A stretch of 7,169 bases of DNA. Origin: Lachnospiraceae bacterium. Its GTDB lineage: Bacteria > Bacillota_A > Clostridia > Lachnospirales > Lachnospiraceae. Position numbers and translations under genes: made by a program. Of this stretch, positions 1 to 4,825 are shown one piece after another; within the stretch, counting starts at the first letter, position 1, and the number at the start of each line of letters is the position of its first letter. The stretch is from assembly GCA_017523185.1 (NCBI GenBank), contig JAFWXB010000355.1, positions 1 to 7,169 of the forward strand. Direction: 5' to 3'. The notes below the pieces were generated by a model. That model worked only from the letters and a program-made list of their open reading frames with translations, searched no databases and had not been told where the DNA came from.

Positions 1-63
1 ATATTCATAGGTAGTTCCTTTATAGTTTTTATTATTTTTTTCTATTTTTTTAATAAAATTCAT
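1..63 (-). CDS. Possible N-terminus of an unrecognised minus-strand gene, cut by the left edge
   Basis: An open minus-strand frame starts at an ATG at 63-61, directly after an in-frame TAA, and stays open to the window edge. It gives 21 residues, MNFIKKIEKNNKNYKGTTYEY. A weak TAGGG lies 6 nt upstream. A second candidate start in another frame is the ATG at 8-6, which has a better Shine-Dalgarno (AAAGGA on the minus strand, 21-16) at 7-nt spacing. The sequence cannot decide between the two, but one of them probably opens a gene transcribed leftwards and divergent from the toxin locus. The lysine- and asparagine-rich peptide is also what random AT-rich DNA would give, so I name no function. Confidence 0.33.
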   Translation of the reverse strand, partial: MNFIKKIEKNNKNYKGTTYEY

Positions 64-89
64 TTATTACCCTAAATCACAGAAAAAGA

Positions 90-118
90 TTGTACTTATA
101 CTCATATTATATTAAACT
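90..118 (+). promoter_or_regulatory. Weak candidate promoter of the holin-like toxin mRNA
   Basis: TTGTAC (90-95) and TAAACT (113-118) are separated by exactly 17 nt and lie about 65 nt upstream of the toxin start. The predicted leader would contain the whole Shine-Dalgarno hairpin. The -10 box is poor (4 of 6 consensus bases). A perfect TATAAT on the opposite strand (111-106) has no matching -35 box. Confidence 0.3.
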
Positions 119-150
119 TTTTCTTAGAGTAATCGTGTACAAAGTAGAAG

Positions 151-177
151 CCTCCCGTACTGAATACAGAAGGGAGG
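151..177 (+). promoter_or_regulatory. Hairpin sequestering the toxin Shine-Dalgarno
   Basis: CCTCCC (151-156) is perfectly complementary to GGGAGG (172-177), the core of the toxin ribosome binding site. A nested CTG/CAG stem (160-162 with 167-169) closes an AATA loop. The whole ribosome binding site would be buried in the mRNA. Translation of type I toxins is often limited this way in the primary transcript, so that toxin is made slowly even when the message is present. The pairing is read directly from the sequence; the function is inferred from the family. Confidence 0.65.
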
Positions 178-185
178 TGATGCAA

Positions 186-272
186 ATGGAAATATATGAA
201 GTATTAAGCCTATTATTTTTAGGTGGTACATTCCTCCTTGCATTGCTTACCTACAATAATAAGCGAAAATAA
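186..272 (+). CDS. Putative holin-like toxin of a type I toxin-antitoxin system
   Basis: This encodes a 28-residue single-span membrane peptide, MEIYEVLSLLFLGGTFLLAL then LTYNNKRK. It has a short polar N-terminus with the xxYExLSLL pattern, a hydrophobic stretch (about residues 6-22) and a basic tail. I recognise this as the Firmicutes 'putative holin-like toxin' (Hol-Tox) family, whose members are 25-40 residues. The presumed action is insertion into the host's own membrane. The start at 186 is chosen because GGGAGGTGA (172-180) ends 5 nt before it. The ATG at 180 overlaps the ribosome binding site, and the longer frame opening at TTG 90 has no such site. Expression is probably restrained by the upstream hairpin and by the convergent antisense RNA. 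The protein is among the shorter family members. Confidence 0.8.
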   Translation: MEIYEVLSLLFLGGTFLLALLTYNNKRK

Positions 273-363
273 AAATACCTACCTTTGTACTTGACCGGTG
301 CAAGGTAGGCATTTTGTAAACCATGCGAGGCTAACCACTTTGTGGGCGATTGCTCTTTCTTCT
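266..363 (-). ncRNA. Antisense RNA antitoxin of the holin-like toxin
   Basis: The predicted transcript is about 95 nt. It starts some 7 nt past a strong minus-strand promoter and ends in the U-tract beyond the hairpin at 278-309, overlapping the last codons and stop of the toxin gene. Its 5' half contains a second small hairpin (CCAC-TTT-GTGG on the plus strand, 335-345) flanked by the GCTAACCACTTTGTGGGCGA stretch (330-349). I recognise that stretch as recurring downstream of holin-like toxin genes in Firmicutes. By analogy with TxpA/RatA and related pairs, it should base-pair with the 3' part of the toxin mRNA and block translation or trigger decay. The 5' and 3' ends are estimates. Confidence 0.7.
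272..315. terminator. Shared bidirectional terminator between toxin and antisense RNA
   Basis: CCTACCTT (278-285) pairs with AAGGTAGG (302-309). The stem continues through GTAC/GGTGC pairing after a one-base bulge. An outer AAAAT/ATTTT arm is joined on the minus strand by a G-U pair, where the plus strand has an A-C mismatch. The minus strand ends in TATTTTTATTTT, a strong U-tract, while the plus strand has only ATTTTG. The element therefore looks like a better terminator for the antisense RNA than for the toxin mRNA. Confidence 0.75.
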
Positions 364-369
364 ATCTAC

Positions 370-398
370 AATATATCATTACTTTTTTCCTTTTTCAA
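370..398 (-). promoter_or_regulatory. Promoter of the antisense RNA
   Basis: On the minus strand, TTGAAA (398-393) and TATATT (375-370) are separated by exactly 17 nt. This is a near-consensus housekeeping promoter, clearly stronger than the candidate toxin promoter. It points straight at the conserved antisense region, as expected when the antitoxin RNA must be made in excess over the toxin message. Confidence 0.7.
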
Positions 399-494
399 GT
401 CAAAAATCAAATATATCTGTATAACAATATGTTTTAAAATTCCTTTATATCCCACTACTTACTTAATAATAGACTTTATACTACTCAAAAATTA

Positions 495-1082
495 TCATAT
501 TATCTTATTTGCAATTCTATCTTCTTCTGTAATTTCACGCATTACACGACATGGATTTCCTACTGCAATTGTATTTGCCGGAATATCCTTTGTTACAACG
601 CTTTTTGCGCCAATAATACAATTTTCTCCAATGGTTACTCCTGGCAAAACAGTAACATCACCACCAAACCATACATTATCACCTATAGTAATTGGCTTTG
701 CGATTTCCAATCCTTGATTTCGTTCTTCTGCAATGGTTGCATGAATGGCAGTATATATACCACAATTTGGTCCAATAAAACAATGTTTTCCAATTGTGAT
801 TTTTGCACCATCCATTAAATATGCATTATGGTTAATAAATGTTTCTTCGCCAATAAAACAATTATATCCATAGTCTGTATAAAAAGGCGATAAAATTGTT
901 ACATTTTCTGCTTTATTTGGCAAAAGTTTATTTAAAAGTTCGTCTCTTTTTGTTTTTTGACTTGGTTTTATATGATTTACTTCAAAACATAAGTCTTCTG
1001 CTTTCTCACGTTCTTCTAATAATTCTTTGTCATAATTAGCATCATACCAAAGTCCCTGTTCCATTTTTTCACGTTCTGTCAT
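495..1082 (-). CDS. maa: Maltose/galactoside-type O-acetyltransferase
   Basis: This 195-residue cytosolic acetyltransferase uses acetyl-CoA to acetylate a sugar hydroxyl and belongs to the Maa/LacA/NodL branch of the left-handed beta-helix proteins. The N-terminal Mac domain (about 1-55) has the typical opening MTEREKMEQGLWYD. Hexapeptide repeats follow from about 60 to 165, for example GEETFI, DGAKITIGKH, ITIGDNVWFGG and VTIGENCIIGAKSVV. The expected catalytic histidine is His114 in GIYTAIHAT, ahead of the AEERNQGLE loop. The GNPCRV end is also family-typical. The start at 1082 is preferred because GGAGG lies 8 nt upstream; an in-frame TTG at 1097 overlaps that site. A perfect TATAAT (1103-1098) suggests its own promoter. 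The exact substrate cannot be read from the sequence. Maltose and galactoside acetylation are family assignments, and detoxification of sugar analogues is a common interpretation. Confidence 0.9.
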   Translation of the reverse strand: MTEREKMEQGLWYDANYDKELLEEREKAEDLCFEVNHIKPSQKTKRDELLNKLLPNKAENVTILSPFYTDYGYNCFIGEETFINHNAYLMDGAKITIGKHCFIGPNCGIYTAIHATIAEERNQGLEIAKPITIGDNVWFGGDVTVLPGVTIGENCIIGAKSVVTKDIPANTIAVGNPCRVMREITEEDRIANKII

Positions 1083-1097
1083 AATTTTAACCTCCAA

Positions 1098-1127
1098 ATT
1101 ATACTATGATTTTTTAGTATACTAAAA
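1098..1127 (-). promoter_or_regulatory. Probable acetyltransferase promoter with a 16-bp palindrome
   Basis: The minus strand carries a perfect TATAAT (1103-1098) just upstream of the ribosome binding site. The -35 position (TTTAGT, 1126-1121) is poor. It lies inside a perfect 16-bp palindrome, TTTTAGTATACTAAAA (1112-1127), that covers the -35 box and part of the spacer. That is where a repressor or activator dimer would sit. The palindrome's outer bases also supply the U-tract of the preceding terminator, so part of the symmetry may be incidental. Confidence 0.45.
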
Positions 1128-1155
1128 CAGCCCAAAGATGACAATCTTTGAGCTG
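1124..1155 (-). terminator. Terminator of the MATE gene
   Basis: In the minus-strand RNA, CAGCTCAAAGAU pairs with AUCUUUGGGCUG across a UGUC loop, giving 12 continuous pairs including one U-G wobble, then UUUU. On the plus strand the same position is an A-C mismatch, so the element is built for minus-strand transcription. It lies 47 bp after the pump's stop codon and separates the pump from the acetyltransferase transcript. Confidence 0.8.
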
Positions 1156-1201
1156 AAATTTTAACTTCTATCTATAATTTAACCGATTTTTGACTAACTT
1201 T

Positions 1202-2572
1202 CTAACGCTGTGCTCCATGTTTTAAAATCTTATTAAACTGACTTAAAAATACAGTTGTTGTTACTGCTGCTGCAATAATATCACTAATCGGTTCTGCTAA
1301 AAATACAGCAAATACTTTATTTTGGAAGAACATTGGAAGAATAAAAATAAGTGGTATTAACAAAATAATTTTTCTAAGGCAAGCAAGGAATAAACTGATT
1401 TTTGCCTGTCCAAGTGCCATAAAACTTTGCTGACAACAAATCTGAAAACCTAATGAAAAAATACCTGCCATATAAATACGAATTGCCCATGTTGTATATT
1501 CTACCAAAGCACTATCATTTGTAAACATTCCTGCAAATATTTGTGGTACAAACAATAATGCTCCCCAAGCAATAATACTAAATGTCACACATACTTTAAA
1601 TTGTGTAAAAAACGCCTTTTTTACACGTTCATTATTATGTGCACCAAAGTTATAACTGATAATTGGCTGTCCTCCTTGACAAACTCCTTGAAGTGGCATA
1701 CTAACTAACTGACTGACACTTGTGATAATTGTCATTGCTCCAACAGCAATATCTCCACCATACTTAGAAAGGCTGGAAGTAAAACTAATTGATAAAATAC
1801 TTTCCGTTGAAAGCATTACAAATGTCGAAATTCCCAATGCCAAACATGGAAGAATTATCTGTTTTTCTAACTTTAAGTTTTCTTTTCTTAAACGTAAAAT
1901 TGTTTTTTCTCCTGTTAAAAAACGAATAATCCAAATTGCACCAACTGCCTGACTTAAAATTGTCGCAAGTGCAGCCCCTTTAACACCCATACCAAGCCCA
2001 AAAATAAAAATTGGGTCAAGCACAATATTAATAATTGCACCAATGACTGTCGTAAACATACTTACTTTTGCAAAACCTTGTGTCGTAATAAATGGGTTCA
2101 TTCCCATAACTATCAATACGAAGACACTTCCTAAAATATAAATTCTGGCATAATCAACTGCATATGGAAGTGTTACATCACTTGCACCAAACATACGAAG
2201 AAGTTGTGGCGAAAATATGTAAAATACAATTGTTAATACTACAGCTAATCTTAATAACAAAGAAAAACAGTTCCCTACTATCTTTTCGGCTGTGTTATTA
2301 TCCTGTTGTCCCATTGCAATTGCTGCACGAGGTGCACCACCCGAACCTGCTAACATTGCAAATGCGTTGATAAACATTAACATTGGCATAAAAAGTCCAA
2401 CGCCCGTAAGTGCTGAAGCACCAACTTCTGGAATATGTCCAATATAAATACGGTCTACAATATTGTAAAGAAGATTGATAATTTGAGCTACAACAGCAGG
2501 AATTGCAAGTTGTGCCAATAATTTAGGGATACTTTCCGTTCCCATATTTTGTGTGTTTGAATTCGTTTTCAT
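1202..2572 (-). CDS. MATE-family multidrug/cation antiporter
   Basis: This 456-residue inner-membrane transporter has the usual MATE size and about 12 hydrophobic spans in two homologous halves. It would export organic cations or drugs in exchange for Na+ or H+. Hallmarks are PKLLAQLAIP near residues 16-25, LLYNIVDRIYIGH (34-46), the GGAPRAAIAMGQQ loop (78-90), NIVLDPIFIFGLGMGVKGAA (182-201), and in the second half LQGVCQGGQPIISYNFGA (294-311). This pattern matches the MepA/DinF-type branch common in Clostridia. The start at 2572 has AAAGGA about 6 nt upstream on the minus strand. The gene is divergent from a MerR-family regulator across 90 bp, and its predicted promoter has the 19-bp spacer used by MerR activators, so induction by a pump substrate is likely. 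The substrate is unknown. Confidence 0.93.
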   Translation of the reverse strand: MKTNSNTQNMGTESIPKLLAQLAIPAVVAQIINLLYNIVDRIYIGHIPEVGASALTGVGLFMPMLMFINAFAMLAGSGGAPRAAIAMGQQDNNTAEKIVGNCFSLLLRLAVVLTIVFYIFSPQLLRMFGASDVTLPYAVDYARIYILGSVFVLIVMGMNPFITTQGFAKVSMFTTVIGAIINIVLDPIFIFGLGMGVKGAALATILSQAVGAIWIIRFLTGEKTILRLRKENLKLEKQIILPCLALGISTFVMLSTESILSISFTSSLSKYGGDIAVGAMTIITSVSQLVSMPLQGVCQGGQPIISYNFGAHNNERVKKAFFTQFKVCVTFSIIAWGALLFVPQIFAGMFTNDSALVEYTTWAIRIYMAGIFSLGFQICCQQSFMALGQAKISLFLACLRKIILLIPLIFILPMFFQNKVFAVFLAEPISDIIAAAVTTTVFLSQFNKILKHGAQR

Positions 2573-2587
2573 AATTTATCCTTTCTC

Positions 2588-2616
2588 TTGATTTTTTAAT
2601 GTATCTCTTATATGAT
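2588..2616 (+). promoter_or_regulatory. Promoter of the MerR-family regulator
   Basis: TTGATT (2588-2593) and TATGAT (2611-2616) are separated by exactly 17 nt, near consensus for the housekeeping sigma factor. The expected transcription start (about 2623) falls inside the predicted MerR operator, which fits autoregulation by roadblock or occlusion. Confidence 0.65.
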
Positions 2617-2647
2617 ATACTAAACCCAACTATTATGGTGAAGTCAA
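2617..2647 (-). promoter_or_regulatory. MerR-type pump promoter and operator (19-bp spacer with centred dyad)
   Basis: On the minus strand, TTGACT (2647-2642) and TAGTAT (2622-2617) are separated by 19 bp, longer than the normal 17. An inverted repeat, ACTAAACC (2619-2626) and GGTGAAGT (2637-2644), matches at 6 of 8 positions (ACTnnACC / GGTnnAGT) with a 10-bp gap. The dyad centre (2631.5) coincides with the spacer centre (2632). This is the known geometry for MerR activators, which twist an over-long spacer to align the -10 and -35 boxes. The sites are read from the sequence; binding is inferred. Confidence 0.65.
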
Positions 2648-2662
2648 GAGGATATTTACAAA

Positions 2663-3472
2663 ATGAAAAAATATTTTATGATTAAAGAATTTGCAAATTT
2701 AAGAAATATTCACATTAACTCTTTATTGTACTACGAAAAACTTGGTCTACTAAAACCTGCTTACATTAACCCACAAACAAAGTATCGTTACTATGAAGCA
2801 GAACAATTGCCCATTTTAGATACTATTATTATGTGTGTTAATTTAGGTATTCCATTAAAAGAAATGAAAAATTATATTGATACAGACGGACACTTAAATT
2901 ATCAGGAACTCTTAGATTATGGAAAAATATTAGCCAAAAAGAAAATGCAGGAAATACAAACTAATCTCTATATTATCGAACATACGCTCAATTCCATTGT
3001 TTCCATGCAAGAAATGAAACAAATTCAAAAACTTTATACAAGAACTATCAAGGAACGTCATATCATTATCTCAAAATTTTTTGATACGCCTGCTGATATT
3101 GATACAGTTGAATCAGAAACTGCAAAATTATATAAAACTGCACAACAATACCAATTAGTTCCACTATTACCTGCTGGTATTATATTTCACTATATTACGC
3201 CTACTAAAAGCAAATATTGTATTTTTATGGAAATTGCTAACCAAAGCATAAAACACTCTCAAATTATTGTAATTCCTAAAGGCGAATATCCTTGCGTAAA
3301 AGTCGATATCAAACAATCACAAAGACTAATCGACCAAATTCCAAAGTATTGGGAATGTACAACAAATATGACAATTCTTTTAAATAATGTTTACTTAGAT
3401 AAATATAATTTTAGAAGCAAACCGGGAGAATTACAAAAAGTTCCAATTGTATTTCCAACTTGCTTTTTTTAA
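2663..3472 (+). CDS. MerR-family transcriptional regulator with C-terminal effector-binding domain
   Basis: The 269-residue protein opens with a MerR winged helix-turn-helix (about 4-72). The recognition region is NIHINSLLYYEKLGLLKP (15-32), the wing NPQTKYRYY (36-44) and then GIPLKEMKNYI (62-72). A helical dimerisation segment (about 75-120) leads into a domain at about 128-265 with RTIKERHIIIS, PLLPAGIIFHYI and IIVIPKGEYPCVKV. That layout resembles the GyrI-like ligand-binding domains of BmrR/TipA-type multidrug sensors, and the length is close to BmrR. It probably binds a hydrophobic or cationic compound and activates the divergent MATE gene through the 19-bp-spaced promoter. AGAGGA (2647-2652) lies 10 nt before the start. 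No cysteine pattern typical of metal-sensing MerR proteins is visible. The ligand is unknown. Confidence 0.88.
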   Translation: MKKYFMIKEFANLRNIHINSLLYYEKLGLLKPAYINPQTKYRYYEAEQLPILDTIIMCVNLGIPLKEMKNYIDTDGHLNYQELLDYGKILAKKKMQEIQTNLYIIEHTLNSIVSMQEMKQIQKLYTRTIKERHIIISKFFDTPADIDTVESETAKLYKTAQQYQLVPLLPAGIIFHYITPTKSKYCIFMEIANQSIKHSQIIVIPKGEYPCVKVDIKQSQRLIDQIPKYWECTTNMTILLNNVYLDKYNFRSKPGELQKVPIVFPTCFF

Positions 3473-3494
3473 TTATTCAAGCTATAATTTTTTA
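3471..3494. terminator. Weak AT-only hairpin after the MerR-family gene
   Basis: AATTAT (3471-3476) pairs with ATAATT (3484-3489), followed by TTTT. The stem is six A-T pairs overlapping the stop codon, flanked by T-runs on both sides. It could end transcription weakly, but it has no GC pair and may be chance. Confidence 0.22.
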
Positions 3495-3575
3495 CTGTGT
3501 AATCAATAAGATTTTTAAAATATTATAAAATAATGTATTTCGATTACTAAAACTATATAAATTTGAGGTACCAAT

Positions 3576-4508
3576 ATGATATTTAAAAAAATAATACTTT
3601 TATTATCAACCATTACATTACTTCTTACCGGTTGTAAGACAAATGCAAGTATGCAACATGAACAAACTGACACTTCTAAAAATACAGAAGCCTTCAAAAC
3701 AGAGGAAACATCTTCTGATGAAACACAACAAGCAGATACAGAAGCACTTTCCCAACCGGAAATTCTTCACTTTGTAGATGCTTTAGGTGGTTGGCATGAA
3801 ACAGAAATTCTCCCAACAGTTGCAAAACACAATTATAATTGGGAATACCTTTCCAATGACGGACAAAATATTTCTTATATTGGAGATACAAATTACACAA
3901 TTCGAAAAGGAATTGACGTTTCTTATCATCAAAAAACAATTGACTGGGAAAAAGTAAAAGCAGACGGATATGATTTTGCTTTTTTACGTGTTGGATATCG
4001 CGGATATGCAGAAAGTGGAAAATTAATGCAAGATTCTGCATTTGCTACAAATATAAAAAATGCACAAAAAGCAGGAATTGATGTTGGTGTATACTTTTTC
4101 GCACAAGCCATCAATGAACAAGAAGCTATGGAAGAAGCAGAATTCGTGCTAAACATCTTAAAAGATTATACACTTCAACTTCCTGTTGTTTATGACCCTG
4201 AACTGATTCGTGATGCAAAAGCAAGAACAGATGATGTAACCGGAGAACAATTCACAAAAAATACGATTATTTTCTGCGAAGCTATGAAACAAGCAGGTTT
4301 TGAACCTATGATTTACAGTAATATGGTTTGGGAAGCAACACTTTTTGATATGGAACAATTACAAGTATATCCATTTTGGTATGCAGACTATGAAAAAGTA
4401 CCTCAAACACCTTATAATTTTACATTTTGGCAATACTCTGAAAGTGGTTCTGTCGACGGAATTAATGGAAATACAGACTTAAATGTGTGGTTTTGTCCAA
4501 CAAATTAG
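3576..4508 (+). CDS. Lipoprotein GH25 muramidase (lysozyme-like)
   Basis: This 310-residue surface lipoprotein probably cleaves the N-acetylmuramyl-1,4-N-acetylglucosamine bond of peptidoglycan outside the membrane. A lipoprotein signal peptide (KK, then a hydrophobic run) ends in LLTGC, with Cys20 as the lipidation site. A Thr/Ser/Glu/Gln-rich linker (about 21-60) follows. The GH25 barrel spans about 110-308. It starts with RKGIDVSYHQKTIDWEKVK (Asp114), continues through FAFLRVGYRGY and AGIDVGVYFFAQA, and reaches the acidic pair Asp207/Glu209 in PVVYDPE. Asp271 in FWYADYE and the FTFWQYSESGSVDG end are also typical. GAGG ends 7 nt before the start. The gene stands alone, with about 100 bp upstream, no clear promoter, and a strong terminator after it. 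Most relatives I know have DWE or DIE rather than DPE; the acids are kept, so activity is plausible. Likely roles are wall turnover, remodelling or competition. Confidence 0.9.
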   Translation: MIFKKIILLLSTITLLLTGCKTNASMQHEQTDTSKNTEAFKTEETSSDETQQADTEALSQPEILHFVDALGGWHETEILPTVAKHNYNWEYLSNDGQNISYIGDTNYTIRKGIDVSYHQKTIDWEKVKADGYDFAFLRVGYRGYAESGKLMQDSAFATNIKNAQKAGIDVGVYFFAQAINEQEAMEEAEFVLNILKDYTLQLPVVYDPELIRDAKARTDDVTGEQFTKNTIIFCEAMKQAGFEPMIYSNMVWEATLFDMEQLQVYPFWYADYEKVPQTPYNFTFWQYSESGSVDGINGNTDLNVWFCPTN

Positions 4509-4520
4509 AAAATAACTCAT

Positions 4521-4596
4521 AAAGGGATTATCATATATAACAAACATAACAATATCTTAACTTTTATGTTTGTTGCATAAAATAATCCCTTTTTCT
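4521..4596 (+). terminator. Large two-tier terminator after the muramidase gene
   Basis: An outer stem AAAGGGATTAT (4521-4531) pairs perfectly with ATAATCCCTTT (4582-4592). An inner stem AACAAACATAA (4539-4549) pairs perfectly with TTATGTTTGTT (4564-4574) around a 14-nt loop. The run TTTTT and then CT follows the outer stem. It begins 12 bp after the stop codon. Only the plus strand has a good U-tract. Confidence 0.8.
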
Positions 4597-4825
4597 ATAA
4601 ATATGTTATCGTACAAATTTTACTGTAAATGTACAAAAATCCACTCTTTAAAAAGCAACAACACAGACTATCTTACAGTTATACAAATTTAATTTAACAT
4701 AAGTTCGATAATTAAAATACTTTATGAAACTGGTATATAAAATTATAGAACTATAGTATAAAAGTTATATTTGGATAACCAAACCCATACTTTCTATATA
4801 TTTTTAGCAATTTGTGGAACTCACG
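4597..4825. other. AT-rich intergenic stretch without a supported gene
   Basis: This lies between the muramidase terminator and the 3' end of the diguanylate cyclase gene, so the two genes converge here. I see only short symmetric AT tracts: TATAG-AA-CTATA at 4744-4755, and TTTGG-ATAA-CCAAA at 4770-4783. The second could be a weak 5-bp hairpin in the cyclase mRNA, but it has no good U-tract. A 29-codon frame at 4603-4692 has no ribosome binding site. No RNA gene or repeat array is visible. Confidence 0.6.

Noticed and set aside
180..182. ATG two codons upstream of the chosen toxin start
   Set aside because: It overlaps the Shine-Dalgarno (GGAGGTGATG), leaving no room for initiation; ATG 186 has ideal spacing.
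90..185. N-terminal extension of the holin-like toxin to a 60-residue protein starting at TTG 90
   Set aside because: No ribosome binding site at 90. The extension encodes the leader and the Shine-Dalgarno hairpin, and family members begin at the short MEIYE-type start.
298..717. 139-codon plus-strand open frame
   Set aside because: It runs antisense to the acetyltransferase coding sequence and across the antisense RNA region. It has no ribosome binding site and no recognisable domain.
1083..1097. Five-codon extension of the acetyltransferase to a TTG start
   Set aside because: The TTG overlaps the GGAGG that serves the ATG at 1082, and MTEREKM matches the family N-terminus.
1722..2370. Two plus-strand frames (1722-1952 and 2164-2370)
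   Set aside because: They are antisense shadows of the MATE gene without start signals.
3490..3560. A promoter for the muramidase gene among AT-rich boxes (TATAAA 3524-3529, TATATA 3554-3559)
   Set aside because: No -35 element at a 16-18 bp spacing matches well enough to choose one.
3515..4358. Several minus-strand frames under the muramidase gene
   Set aside because: Their residue make-up mirrors the opposite coding strand and they lack ribosome binding sites.
4603..4692. 29-codon plus-strand frame in the convergent intergenic region
   Set aside because: It follows a strong terminator, has no Shine-Dalgarno, and shows no membrane span or recognisable motif.
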